Source: Chloroflexota bacterium (GTDB taxonomy: Bacteria; Chloroflexota; Dehalococcoidia; JACPQK01). Taken from it: a stretch of 58,191 nucleotides of DNA. The stretch's first letter is position 1. Every line of letters begins with the position of its first letter. The notes under the pieces are model-generated. The model was not told the DNA's origin, made no database searches, and saw nothing but the letters and a program-made list of their open reading frames with translations. The position numbers and the translations under genes are program-made. Shown in pieces: positions 15,389 to 24,600 of the stretch. Where the stretch lies: the NCBI GenBank assembly GCA_016190505.1, contig JACPQM010000004.1, forward strand, positions 1-58,191, in the 5' to 3' direction.

Positions 15389-16219
15389 CTAGCTACCTTG
15401 AAGGAAGTCTGCCACAGCTCGGTTGAAGGCCTCCGGACTCTCCCATTGAGGGAGATGTCCCGCTTCGGGGATGATGACCAGCCGCGAGCCTGGGAGCAGG
15501 TGGTGCGCCCTCCTGGCGTGGTCCGGGTGAAAGATGCGGTCTTCCGCCCCCCACACGATCAGGGTAGGCTGGCGGACCAGGCCCAGCCGGTCCTGCCACT
15601 GGAACCAGGGCTTCAGGCCATGTAGGTCCGCCCCGTAGCGGACTATGCGCAATAGCGCCCTGCCCCGCCAGGGAGGTCCGTGTCCCCACAGCCGCTCCGC
15701 AGAGACCTCCCCGCGCCGGTAGACCATCTCGTTCAGAGAGTGGCGAAGCGCCCGCCTTGTGGGCCTGGACAGGAGCCACCCCAGACCGGGCACGGTCAGT
15801 AGCCGCAGGTGCCAGGGTATGTACCGGCACAGCCCAGCGCTGTCCACCAGGACCAGGCGCTCCACTCTATCCGGGTAGGTCTGGGCCATCTCCAGGGCGA
15901 TCAACCCACCCAGGGAACTGCCGACAAGACTGGCCCTGGGCGCCCCCAGATGGTCCAGGAGCCCGGCCAGCAGCCGCGCCGCGTAGGGCAGCGTGTACTC
16001 GAGTGCATCTTGTGACCCGCCATGGCCAGGGAGGTCCAGGGCGTAGACGGAGAAGCTGCGGCCCAGTGGCCCCAGGTTGTGCTGCCAGAAACTCAGGTTG
16101 CCAGCCAGCCCGTGGACCAGCACCACCGGCGGGCCCTGGCCAGTGGAAACGTACCGGACCGAGACCCCGTCAACAACCGCATGGTGCTCTCGGATACCCG
16201 CCGACGGTACGCTAACCAT
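15389..16219 (-). CDS. Alpha/beta hydrolase
   Basis: A 276-residue alpha/beta-hydrolase fold protein. The oxyanion HG motif is in VVLVHGLAGNLSFW and the nucleophile elbow is GSSLGG (Ser near residue 103). The acid Asp is in LIVWGAEDRIF and the His in IIPEAGHLPQWE. The cap region is rich in Arg and Trp. The substrate cannot be predicted; relatives include esterases and ring-cleavage hydrolases. It is the first gene of an operon with the VTT membrane protein. Upstream, in the promoter area, lies a remnant of a second clpC 3' end. Confidence 0.83.
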   Translation of the reverse strand: MVSVPSAGIREHHAVVDGVSVRYVSTGQGPPVVLVHGLAGNLSFWQHNLGPLGRSFSVYALDLPGHGGSQDALEYTLPYAARLLAGLLDHLGAPRASLVGSSLGGLIALEMAQTYPDRVERLVLVDSAGLCRYIPWHLRLLTVPGLGWLLSRPTRRALRHSLNEMVYRRGEVSAERLWGHGPPWRGRALLRIVRYGADLHGLKPWFQWQDRLGLVRQPTLIVWGAEDRIFHPDHARRAHHLLPGSRLVIIPEAGHLPQWESPEAFNRAVADFLQGS

Positions 16220-16224
16220 ACCAT

Positions 16225-16412
16225 CTAGTTTACACGAGCGGCAGCCGTAACGCGGAACACCAGACCCTGCGCGCCCACACCCACCACCTGCTCACCCTCG
16301 CGCACCTCGCCAGCAATGATTCTTTTCGACAGCGGGTTTCTCCACGTGGCGCTGGATGGCCCGGCGCAGCGGGCGCGCCCCGAACACAGGGGCGAAGCCC
16401 TCCCTGGCCGGT
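16225..16412 (-). pseudogene. 3' remnant of a second clpC copy
   Basis: About 170 bases are closely similar to the 3' end of clpC at 16802-16990 and encode the same block ([20 protein letters not shown]). One extra base after GTGGAGAA shifts the frame; without it the frame continues to a stop at 16225. Only the final small-domain segment is present, so this is a broken duplicate. Confidence 0.85.
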
Positions 16413-16485
16413 ACCGGGCTATATCTGGCAGACGCGCTGCTCCTTTGCGTTCCCATTGGCCACTCCGTGCTATAATCCTATCGCT

Positions 16486-16677
16486 ATGGCTGAGACTGTG
16501 GAAGTCCCCCTGTCGCTAATAAAGAAGATGGCCCGGGCCGCCGACGCTTTTGCCCAGTTGGAGGACGAGCTCGAGGACTACCTGTTGGCCCAAAACCCTG
16601 AGTTCGTCTCCCGCATGCGCGAGGCCAGAGCGGCCCACCTGGCCGGAAACGTGCGACCCTTGGCTGATAAGGCGTAG
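16486..16677 (+). CDS. Small acidic helical protein, unknown
   Basis: A 63-residue protein (MAETVEVPLSLIKKMARAAD...) predicted to be mostly helical, with an amphipathic centre and an acidic LEDELEDYLLAQNPEF stretch. I do not recognise a family; the composition resembles small antitoxins, but no toxin follows. A consensus TATAAT (16471-16476) ends 9 bases before the ATG and there is no ribosome site, so the mRNA is probably leaderless. The last codon and the stop (GCG TAG) are formed by a GTAGGGGCG hairpin element. An alternative upstream start is less likely because it would include the -10 box. Confidence 0.55.
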   Translation: MAETVEVPLSLIKKMARAADAFAQLEDELEDYLLAQNPEFVSRMREARAAHLAGNVRPLADKA

Positions 16678-16741
16678 GGGCGAAGCATCCGAAGCACGAT
16701 GTCTTAGATTTCCACTGTGTGGTCGGATGCTTCGCCCCTAC
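16674..16741. repeat. GTAGGGGCGAAGCATCCG hairpin element, copy 4
   Basis: Outer arms GTAGGGGCGAAGCATCCGA and CGGATGCTTCGCCCCTAC. It overlaps the stop codon of the upstream small gene and lies 60 bases from the end of clpC. Confidence 0.85.
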
Positions 16742-16801
16742 GGGTGGCACCCTACACCTGGGATCTCTCCTCTGGCCACAATCTGATGGTGGACTTTGCA
16801 C

Positions 16802-19228
16802 CTACGGCGCCGTTGCCACAGGGGCAACACGAAACACTAGGCCACCATCCGCCACATCAACCACCACCTGCTCACCCTCGCGTACTTCCCCGGATATGAT
16901 TCTCCTGGACAGGGGATTCTCCACGTGGCGCTGGATGGCCCGGCGCAGCGGGCGCGCCCCGAACACAGGGTCGAAACCCTCCCTGGCCAGCCAGGCCCTG
17001 GCGGCGCCAGTTAGCTCCACGGTGACCCGCCGGTCGGCCAGGCGTTTGCCCACTTGGGCCATCATTATGTCAACAATCCTCTCGATGTGTTCAGGGGTCA
17101 GCGGGTTGAAGACAATGACCTCATCAATGCGGTTGAGCAGCTCAGGCCGGAAGGCCTGCTTCAGCGCCGCCTCCACGCTCTGGCGGAGCCGCTGCCGCCC
17201 GTCCGCGCCCGGCCGGAAGCCCATCTCCTGCTTCTGGAGGTCCTGAGTGCCCAGGTTGCTGGTCATGATGACGACGGTGTTGCGGAAGTCCACCGTGCGG
17301 CCGTGGCCGTCGGTGAGGCGGCCATCCTCCAGGACCTGAAGCAGAATGTTGAACACATCGGGGTGGGCCTTCTCAATCTCGTCGAAGAGGACTACCTTGA
17401 ACGGACGGCGGCGCACGGCCTCGGTGAGCTGCCCTCCTTCGTCATAGCCGATGTATCCGGGCGGCGCCCCGATGAGCCGCGAGACGGTGTGCTTCTCCAT
17501 GTACTCGGACATATCCAGGCGCACCATGGCCTCTTCGTCGTCGAAGAGGAACTCGGCCAGGGCGCGGGCCAGCTCCGTCTTGCCCACCCCGGTGGGCCCC
17601 AGGAATATGAAGGAGCCGATGGGCCGCTTGGGGTCGCTCAGGCCCGCCCGACCGCGCCGGATGGCCTCCGACACCGCGGCTACTGCCTCCTCCTGGTCCA
17701 CCAGGCGCTGATGGATGCGGTCCTCCATATGCAGGAGTTTGTCGGTCTCCCCTTCCATGAGGCGGGAGACCGGGATGCCGGTCATCCTGGCCACCAGTTG
17801 GGCCACGTCCTCCTCGCCCACCGTCATGTCAATGTTCTTGTCGCGTAGCCAGCGTGCCTGGGCAGCCTGGAACTTGCCCTCCAGGGCCAGACGTTCGGCC
17901 TTGAGCTGGGCGGCCCGCTGGTAGTCCTGGCGCTCGGAGGCAGCCTCTTCCTCGCGGCCAAGCTGCTGGGCCTGCTCCTGCAATGACTTGACCTCGGGCG
18001 GCAGGCTCTCAGCCTCCAGGCGGAGGCGGCTGGCCGCCTCGTCAATCAGGTCAATGGCCTTATCGGGGAGAAAGCGGCCCGAGATGTAGCGATGGCTGAG
18101 CACGGCGGCGGCCCGCAACGCCTCATCCGAGACCTTCACCTTGTGGTGGGCCTCGTACTTGGGGCGCAGGCCCTTGAGCATCTCGATGGTGGTCTCCACC
18201 GGCGGCTCGTCCACGTAGACCGGCTGGAAGCGGCGCTCCAGCGCCTTGTCCTTCTCGATGTGCCTGCGATAGTCATCCAGGGTGGTGGCGCCCACGCACT
18301 GGAGCTCACCCCGGGCCAGAGCGGGCTTGAGCATGTTGGAGGCGTCAATGGCGCCCTCGGCAGCGCCGGCCCCTACCACGTTGTGGATCTCGTCAATGAA
18401 GACGATGACCTCCCCCTGGGCGCGCTTGATCTCGTCTATCACCGCCTTGAGCCGCTCCTCGAACTCGCCGCGGAACTTGGAGCCGGCCACCAGGCCGGGC
18501 ATGTCCAGGGCCAGCACACGCTTGCCCTTGAGCGACTCGGGGACCTCGCCAGCCACTATGCGCTGGGCCAACCCCTCGGCGATGGCCGTCTTGCCCACGC
18601 CCGCCTCACCGATGATGACAGGGTTGTTCTTGGTACGGCGGGAGAGCACCTGGATCACCCGCTTGATCTCCTCTTCGCGGCCTATCACAGGGTCCAGCTT
18701 GCCCTGGCGGGCCAGGGCAGTCAGGTCAATGCTGTACTTTTCCAGGGCACGGTACTTGCTCTCGGCGCGGGGGTCGGTCACCCGGGCGGTTCCCCGCACC
18801 TCCTGGAGGGCCTTGTACAGCTTCTCCTGGTCAATGCCAAACTGGCGCAGGATGGCCGGGGCCTGGCCCGAGCGCTCCATAGTCATGGCGATGAGCAGGT
18901 GCTCCACGCCGATGAATTCGTCCTTGAGCCGGTCGGCCTCGGAGCGGGCGTTCTCCAGTAGGCGGGCGACGCGTGGCGTGGCGTAGACCTGGGGGCCCTC
19001 ATAGGCCAGCTTGGGCATGTCGGCCAGGGCGGCCTCAGCCCGCCGCCGCAGTGCCTCGGTGTCCGTGCCCAGCAGTTGCAGGACGTCGGCGGCCAGGCCC
19101 CCCTCCTGCCGGAGCAAGGCCAGCAGGACGTGCTCCACGTCCCACTGGCTGTGCTTGAACTCCTTGACCAGCTCCTGGGAGGCGGCCAGCACCTCCTGGG
19201 CCTGTTCAGTAAACTTCTCTTGTCTCAT
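16802..19228 (-). CDS. clpC: Hsp100 unfoldase, ClpC-type
   Basis: An 808-residue two-ring AAA+ unfoldase. Two Clp-N repeats (1-145) are followed by AAA module 1 ([18 protein letters not shown]), a short middle domain with a UVR-like [19 protein letters not shown] segment, and AAA module 2 ([18 protein letters not shown]). N-terminal and core sequences resemble ClpB, but the middle domain is too short for ClpB. An MGF tripeptide sits where ClpC carries its ClpP-docking loop ([10 protein letters not shown]). I therefore call it ClpC, able to feed a ClpP protease, rather than a ClpB disaggregase. It is last in the dnaJ-hspR operon. A broken copy of its 3' end lies downstream. Confidence 0.85.
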   Translation of the reverse strand: MRQEKFTEQAQEVLAASQELVKEFKHSQWDVEHVLLALLRQEGGLAADVLQLLGTDTEALRRRAEAALADMPKLAYEGPQVYATPRVARLLENARSEADRLKDEFIGVEHLLIAMTMERSGQAPAILRQFGIDQEKLYKALQEVRGTARVTDPRAESKYRALEKYSIDLTALARQGKLDPVIGREEEIKRVIQVLSRRTKNNPVIIGEAGVGKTAIAEGLAQRIVAGEVPESLKGKRVLALDMPGLVAGSKFRGEFEERLKAVIDEIKRAQGEVIVFIDEIHNVVGAGAAEGAIDASNMLKPALARGELQCVGATTLDDYRRHIEKDKALERRFQPVYVDEPPVETTIEMLKGLRPKYEAHHKVKVSDEALRAAAVLSHRYISGRFLPDKAIDLIDEAASRLRLEAESLPPEVKSLQEQAQQLGREEEAASERQDYQRAAQLKAERLALEGKFQAAQARWLRDKNIDMTVGEEDVAQLVARMTGIPVSRLMEGETDKLLHMEDRIHQRLVDQEEAVAAVSEAIRRGRAGLSDPKRPIGSFIFLGPTGVGKTELARALAEFLFDDEEAMVRLDMSEYMEKHTVSRLIGAPPGYIGYDEGGQLTEAVRRRPFKVVLFDEIEKAHPDVFNILLQVLEDGRLTDGHGRTVDFRNTVVIMTSNLGTQDLQKQEMGFRPGADGRQRLRQSVEAALKQAFRPELLNRIDEVIVFNPLTPEHIERIVDIMMAQVGKRLADRRVTVELTGAARAWLAREGFDPVFGARPLRRAIQRHVENPLSRRIISGEVREGEQVVVDVADGGLVFRVAPVATAP

Positions 19229-19241
19229 GGGTTAGCCTCCA

Positions 19242-19370
19242 CTATGGGCGCTCATTCATTAGAACAACCTCGTCACCCGTCTCTTCGGCCACGAATTCTT
19301 GACCGGGGTCACCAAACCACACAGTCAGAGTATTCCCTGTGCGGTCGTAGAAGACCTTGACATGCGCCAC
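19242..19370 (-). CDS. DUF2283-like short protein, C-terminally truncated
   Basis: Read from the GTG at 19370 this is 42 residues: AHVKVFYDRTGNTLTVWFGD followed by a GDEVVLMNERP end. The N-terminal two thirds match the DUF2283 pattern (KV-x-YD-x3-N-x-L-x-V-W-F) seen in many small bacterial proteins. In the family a further strand (GRVIGFE-like) normally follows, and it is missing here. The gene fits exactly between the hspR stop and the clpC ribosome site, so it is part of the heat-shock operon. Function is unknown and the truncation may mean that it is decaying. Confidence 0.5.
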   Translation of the reverse strand: MAHVKVFYDRTGNTLTVWFGDPGQEFVAEETGDEVVLMNERP

Positions 19371-19371
19371 G

Positions 19372-19713
19372 CTAGGCCTCTTGGGTGCCCGCCGTGAGGC
19401 GCTTCCTGAGCTCCGCCTCCATACGTTGCATCTGCGCCTCCATCTCGGCAATGCGGTCGGTGAGACGCAGGATGATCTCTGCCCCCGCCAGGTTCACGCC
19501 AAGGTCATCCACCAGGGTCTTGATGCGCCGCAGGCGCTCGATGTCCCGCGCCGAGTACAGGCGCTGGCGGCCCTGGGAGCGGCTGGGGTACAGCAGCCCC
19601 ACGCGCTCGTAGTAGCGCAGGGTATGAACGTTCGCCCCTACCATTCGGGCGGCCACGCTGATCACGAAACACGCCTCTTCTTCAAAGGCAGACCTGGGGA
19701 CATCCTCGCCCAC
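19372..19713 (-). CDS. hspR: MerR-family heat-shock repressor HspR
   Basis: A 113-residue regulator. FVISVAARMVGANVHTLRYYERVGLL is a MerR-type winged-helix recognition region (VISVAARMVGANVHTLRYYE is diagnostic of HspR), followed by SQGRQRLYSARDIERLRRI and a C-terminal coiled coil. The GTG at 19713 is chosen because a perfect GGAGG lies 7 bases upstream; a longer ATG frame would overlap a different small frame. HspR with DnaK as co-repressor binds HAIR repeats (CTTGAGT-N7-ACTCAAG) in known systems. A related element is seen in the dnaJ-hsp20 divergent region. Confidence 0.85.
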   Translation of the reverse strand: MGEDVPRSAFEEEACFVISVAARMVGANVHTLRYYERVGLLYPSRSQGRQRLYSARDIERLRRIKTLVDDLGVNLAGAEIILRLTDRIAEMEAQMQRMEAELRKRLTAGTQEA

Positions 19714-19715
19714 CG

Positions 19716-19790
19716 TTACACCTCCGCGGCAGTGGTCACTGCCCGGGAGTAGGCATCCAGGGGCTCCTCGTCGTTTCTCGTATCCGCCAT
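19716..19790 (-). pseudogene. 24-codon frame resembling the N terminus of an HtrA protease
   Basis: The frame MADTRNDEEPLDAYSRAVTT-AAEV has a GGGAGAAG ribosome site and ends at a TAA that overlaps the ribosome site of hspR. The LDAYSRAVTTAAEV part looks like the helix before the protease domain of HtrA-type enzymes. It may be the leftover of a deleted protease gene, kept as a coupling peptide for hspR. Confidence 0.4.
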
Positions 19791-19805
19791 GCTCTTCTCC
19801 CTTCA

Positions 19806-20735
19806 CTACACCCGCACCGCGGATAGGCGGCGGAGGAAGTGCAAGCGCTCTTTCTCTTCAGCGGTGAGCCCCGTGGGCAGCACCACCCTCACCTTGGCAA
19901 AGAGGTCGCCCTTGCGGCCGGTGGCCCCTTGGTCCGGCATCCCCAGACCGGCCAGACGGAAGGTCTGGCCATTCTGGGTCTCGGGCGGTATCTTCAGCAT
20001 CACCTTGCCCTTGAGCGTAGGTACCTCGGCCTCGCCACCCAGGAGGGCGTCGGCCAGGGGTACGGGCACGTCAACGTACACGCCATCGCCTTTGCGCTCG
20101 AAAAGGGGATGAGGCAGCACCGTCACCCGCAAGTAGAGGTCGCCCTGAGGACCACCTCCAACCCCGGGCATGCCCTCCCCAGCGATTCGCACTCGGGAGC
20201 CGGTGTCCACCCCAGGCGGTATCGTCACCTCCAGGCGCCGGGGACGCACTCCATCCCCCAGCTCCAATAGCCTGGTGGTGCCGGCATAGGCTTCGTCCAG
20301 GGAGAGGTCTACGGGGTACTCCAGGTCACGGCCCTTGCGGGCGCGGTATGAGCCCCGGAACGATGCCGGGCCACCCCGGAGGACCTGCTCCATGATGTCC
20401 TCGAACTCAGAGACACCCGCGCCACCGGAGCCCTCGTACCCCTCAAAGCCATGACCCGGATAAGTGCGGTACTGCCCGCGGAAGCCGCCGGGCGAGGTGA
20501 ACCTGTCCGCATGCTGCCAGCCCTCGCCGAACTGGTCGTACTTGCGCCGCTTCTCCGGGTCGGACAGCACCTCGTAGGCCTCGTTTATGCCTTTGAACCT
20601 GGCCTCGGCCTGCTTGCTGCCCGGGTTGACGTCCGGGTGGTGCTGGCGGGCCAGACGGCGGTAGGCCTGCTTGATCTCCTTGGCAGAGGCAGTCCGGGGC
20701 ACCCCCAGGATGCTGTAGTAGTCCCTGCTAGGCAT
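19806..20735 (-). CDS. cbpA: DnaJ-like chaperone without zinc finger (CbpA type)
   Basis: A 309-residue J protein: J domain at 1-70 with the HPD motif in [11 protein letters not shown], a Gly/Phe-rich linker (75-120) and two C-terminal beta domains (135-300). The CxxCxGxG zinc-finger repeats of true DnaJ are absent, so it is CbpA-like. It delivers clients to DnaK and stimulates its ATPase. It is first in the operon dnaJ-hspR-clpC and is divergent from hsp20. DnaK itself is not in the window. The divergent region has an HspR-like site, so both directions are probably repressed until heat stress. Confidence 0.88.
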   Translation of the reverse strand: MPSRDYYSILGVPRTASAKEIKQAYRRLARQHHPDVNPGSKQAEARFKGINEAYEVLSDPEKRRKYDQFGEGWQHADRFTSPGGFRGQYRTYPGHGFEGYEGSGGAGVSEFEDIMEQVLRGGPASFRGSYRARKGRDLEYPVDLSLDEAYAGTTRLLELGDGVRPRRLEVTIPPGVDTGSRVRIAGEGMPGVGGGPQGDLYLRVTVLPHPLFERKGDGVYVDVPVPLADALLGGEAEVPTLKGKVMLKIPPETQNGQTFRLAGLGMPDQGATGRKGDLFAKVRVVLPTGLTAEEKERLHFLRRLSAVRV

Positions 20736-20834
20736 AGCGTTTCAACTCCAACCCTATTATCCGTCCCTGGTACTCCGCTGTCAACACTCCTGAAACCGAC
20801 GTTGAGTATTATATGTGACCCCATCGGATATATA

Positions 20835-20864
20835 TTGACAAGATAGCTCAAGCTTATTTATAAT
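20835..20864 (+). promoter_or_regulatory. Heat-shock promoter with HAIR-like repeat
   Basis: TTGACA, 18 nt, TATAAT is a near-consensus sigma-70 promoter for hsp20. TTGA...TCAAG within it (20836-20853) resembles the HspR operator (HAIR), although its half-sites are two bases closer than the usual spacing. A repressor here would cover the promoter. Confidence 0.6.
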
Positions 20865-20928
20865 TGGCGTCGGAAGCGGTGGGGCGAAGCACCTCAATGA
20901 ACACTCACCAAGCAGGAGGTAAGAAGAT

Positions 20929-21411
20929 ATGGCAATGGTTCGGTGGGACCCCTTCCGGGAGATGTCTCGAATGCGGGAGGTCATGGACAGGCTGTGGGGG
21001 GAGAGCTGGCCACGGACGTCCGAGGTGAGCTGGGCCCATCCCGGGGAGCCTGCCATGGACATTTATCAGACCCCCAACGAGCTGGTGGTAAAGGCAGTGC
21101 TGCCCGGCATCCGGCCAGATGACGTGGAGGTGAATATCACCGGCGACACCCTCACCATTCGCGGAGAGGTCAAAGAAGGGGAGAAGCAGGTCGCTGAGGA
21201 GGACTATCTCCTGCGGGAACGCCGCTACGGCGCCTTCAGCCGCACGGTGCATCTCCCCGGCATGCTGAACTCCGACAAGACCGATGCGGTGTTCGAGAAC
21301 GGCGTTCTTACCCTGACCATCCCCAAGGCCGAGGAGGCCAGGCCCAAGGCCATCAAGGTGAAGGTCAAGGGCATGATCGAGGCTGGCGAGGAGACCAGGA
21401 AGGCGGCCTAG
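20929..21411 (+). CDS. Hsp20 / alpha-crystallin small heat-shock protein
   Basis: A 160-residue small heat-shock protein. A short N-terminal region begins MAMVRWDPFREMSRMREVMD. The alpha-crystallin domain (about 45-140) includes DIYQTPNELVVKAVLPGIRP and the closing VFENGVLTLTIPKAEEARPK, with the GVLTLTIPK motif typical of the family. It holds unfolding proteins for later refolding by DnaK/DnaJ and ClpB-type chaperones. An AGGAGG site 8 bases before the ATG and a consensus promoter indicate strong expression when derepressed, and a clear terminator follows. It is divergently arranged with the dnaJ-hspR-clpC operon. Confidence 0.92.
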   Translation: MAMVRWDPFREMSRMREVMDRLWGESWPRTSEVSWAHPGEPAMDIYQTPNELVVKAVLPGIRPDDVEVNITGDTLTIRGEVKEGEKQVAEEDYLLRERRYGAFSRTVHLPGMLNSDKTDAVFENGVLTLTIPKAEEARPKAIKVKVKGMIEAGEETRKAA

Positions 21412-21449
21412 GTCAGTTGGCCGCCAACTAGCACCCCGCCGCTTATGAC

Positions 21450-21480
21450 AAGGCCCCCGTTCTTCGGGGGCCTTGCTGTT
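21450..21480 (+). terminator. Rho-independent terminator of hsp20
   Basis: Stem AAGGCCCCCG / CGGGGGCCTT with a 5-nt loop, then a T-rich stretch. Confidence 0.88.
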
Positions 21481-21499
21481 TCTTCCTATCAGCCCTCCT

Positions 21500-21600
21500 C
21501 TCTCCCCTGGCGGGAGAGAGCGAGAGTGAGGGGGAGGCTGGACGTGGTCGAACGCGAGCCTCACCCTCACCCAGACCTCTCCCTTCGAGGGAGAGGGGAT
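21500..21600. repeat. CTCTCCC/GGGAGAG repeat cluster
   Basis: Two hairpins of the CTCTCCC/GGGAGAG family flanked by TCACCCTCACCC and GAGAGTGAGGG words. The same family recurs near 13423, 34767, 54040 and 56029. It lies between convergent genes. Confidence 0.65.
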
Positions 21601-21649
21601 TCGCAACCCGACCTAGAGACCATATTGCCCGCTTTCTGGGCGTTCCCGT

Positions 21650-24600
21650 TCAGTTGACGGTGATGCTACCCGTCATCCCCGAGTGGAAGGCGCACACGTA
21701 GCTGTACGTGCCCGGCGTGTTCAGGGTCACCGAGTAGGTCCTGCCAGGGGACATCCGCCCGCTGTTGTAGCCCCCGCTGGTGAAGGTCACCGTGTGGTCG
21801 TCGCCCCCGGAGTTGGTCCAGGTTACTGTGGTCCCGGCGGCTACGGTGCTTGAGGCTGGCGAGAAGAAGTCATCCCTTATGGCGATGGCCACTGCGGGCG
21901 CGGGATCAGGGGCCGGGGTGGGCGACGGGGTAGGTGGCGGAGCCGGTGCGGGGGTAGGCGTGGGCACGGGGGTTGGCCCTGGGGCGGGCGCCGCCTGACC
22001 CGAGGGCACCACCACCACGGTGCCCGCCATGTTGTCGTGGCGATGGCACTCGTAGATGTAGGTCCCGGGCACGGTGAATGTCCGGCTCCAGGTCCTGCCC
22101 GGGTCGAGGTCTCCACTATCGAAGTCCAGGTGGGAGTCTACTCTGGAGTCGTGACGGACCCGGTGCCTGGTGGTGTCGTTGTTCACCCAGGTTACCTTGC
22201 CCCCAGCAGCGATGGTGGTCGTCACCGGGGCCTGCTCCAGGCCCAGAAGGCTGACCTGGGCCTGCGTGGGAGCTTGCGGCGGGGACACCACGGGCGGAGG
22301 CTCCGGGGGGAGACCGACATGGCCCTGGCTGGTCACCGTGATGCTCCCAGTCATGCCGGAGTGGAAGGCACAAACGTAGGTGTAGACGCCGGACGTATTC
22401 AGGGTCACCGAGTAGGTCTGGCCAGCGGCCATCCGTCCGCTGTTGTAGCCCCCGCTGGCGAAGGTGACCGTGTGGTCCGACCGTCCGCCATTGGTCCAGG
22501 TGATAGTGGTGCCGGGGTCCACAGTGGCTGAGGTGGGAGAGAAGAAGTCATCGCGGATGGCCACGGCCAGGGCCAGGCCCGGGGTAGGAGACGGGGCCGG
22601 CGAGGGAATGGGAGACGGAGCCGGCGTCGGCTCAGGAGTCGGAGTTGGCGCCGGGACGGGCGTGCCACCGGCCACGGTGATTGAGCCTGCCATCCCTGAG
22701 TGCAGGATGCAGGTGTAGCTGTGGGTGCCCGACGTGGCAAACGTCCGGCTGTAGGTGGCACCCGGCATCAGGACCCCACTGTCGAAGGACCCGTCGCCAG
22801 CCGTCACCGTGTGGGGCAGGCTGCTGGTGTTGGCCCAGACCACGGTCTTCCCGGCAGCCACCGTCAGCGATCCGGGGCTGAAGCTGCTCGCCCCCATGGT
22901 CACGTCCCCCGTAGGCGCCGGGCCAGGTACCGGAGTCGGGGTGGGAGTGGGCGTGGGCGCCGGGGTCGGCGTTGGCCCTGCCGCTCCACCCGTCACCGTA
23001 ACTGAGCCCGCCATGCCCGGGTGCAGGATGCACACATAGCTGTAGGTCCCCGGCGCGGAGAAGGTGTAGCTGTAGGTCGAGCCCGGCATCACCATGCCGC
23101 TGTCGAACATGCCACCAGCCGTCACCGTGTGGGGCAGGCTGCTGGTGTTGGCCCAGACCACCGTCTTCCCGGCAGCCACCGTGAGCGATCCGGGGCTGAA
23201 GCTGCTCGCCTCCATGGTCACGTCCCCCGTAGGCGCCGGGCCAGGTACCGGAGTCGGGGTGGGAGTGGGCGTGGGAGCCGGGGTCGGCGTTGGCCCAGCC
23301 GATCCTCCCGTCACCGTCACCGAGCCGGACATGCCCGGGTGCAGGCTGCACACGTAGCCGTAGGTGCCCGGCGCGGTGAAGGTGTAGCTGTAGGTCGAGC
23401 CCTGCATCACCATGCCGCTGTCGAACATGCCACCAGCCGTCACCGTGTGGGGCAGGCTGCTGGAGTTGGCCCAGACCACCGTCTTCCCAGCGCTCACCGT
23501 GAGCGATCCGGGGCTGAAGCTGCTCGCCCCCATGGTCACGTCCCCCGTGGGCACCGGGCCAGGTACCGGAGTCGGGGTGGGAGTGGGCGTGGGAGCCGGG
23601 GTCGGCGTTGGCCCAGCCGATCCTCCCGTCACCGTCACCGAGCCGGACATGCCCGGGTGCAGGCTGCACACATAGCTGTAGGTGCCCGGCGCGGTGAAGG
23701 TGTAGCTGTAGGTGGACCCCACCATCAGTATGCCGCTGTCGAATCCCGATGCGCCGGGAGCCGTCACCGTGTGGGGCAGGCTGCTGGTGTTGGCCCAGAC
23801 CACCGTCTTCCCAGCGCTCACCGTGAGCGATCCGGGGCTGAAGCTGCTCGCACCCATGGTCACGTCCCCCGTGGGCGCCGGGCCAGGGGCCGTGGTGGGA
23901 CTCGGCGTGGGTAAGGGAGTGGCGGCTGGGGTCGGGGCGGGCGCCGTGCCGGGACTCGCGTCCGGGGCTGGCTCGGCGGCCGCCGGCGTCTCCGCTGTGG
24001 GTGCCGGCGCCTCGCTGGCCACGGTGATGGAGCCGACCATGCCCGGGTGAATGATGCAGGTGTAGTTGACTATTCCCGGAGCAGTGAAGGTGCGGCTGTA
24101 GCTGGCACCCGGCATGAGGAATCCAGCGTCGAAGGATCCGTCGCTGGCGGCGAGGGTGTGGGGCAAGTTGCTGGTGTTGGCCCACACCACGGTCTTGCCT
24201 ACGGGCACCGCCAGCGTTGCGGGCTTGAACGTGCCGCTATCCATGGTGACATCCGGCGTGGCCGGCGCATCCGCGCTGGGGGTAGGCGCTGGCCCTGGAG
24301 CGGGAGTCGCCACAGGGGCGGGCGTCGGCTCTAGGCTCGGCTCCGCCGCGGGCGCTGGGGTGGGGGTCGCACCTGGCGCTGGCGGCTCCGCCGATGCCGC
24401 CGGGCTGGCCGCGGGCGCCGGGGCGGGCGTGTTCCCGGCCACGACGATGGAGCCGTCCATGCCCGGGTGGAAGATGCAAACGTAGTTGACTGTGCCCGAC
24501 GTGGTGAAGGTGTAGCTGTAGGTCGCGCCGGGCATGAGGATGCCGCTATCGAACCCCGACGGACCGGGACTGGCCGTCACCGTGTGGGGCAAGCTGCTGG

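Noticed and set aside
16802-19228. Naming the Hsp100 protein ClpB
   Set aside because: The middle domain is too short and an MGF loop matches the ClpP-docking position of ClpC.
22890-23880. CRISPR or phage-like tandem array
   Set aside because: The repeat is in frame and encodes cupredoxin domains and Pro/Thr linkers.
22632-24185. 517-codon open frame on the minus strand with repeats
   Set aside because: It is an alternative frame of the tandem cupredoxin gene; its repeats reflect the DNA repeats and it has no known domain.
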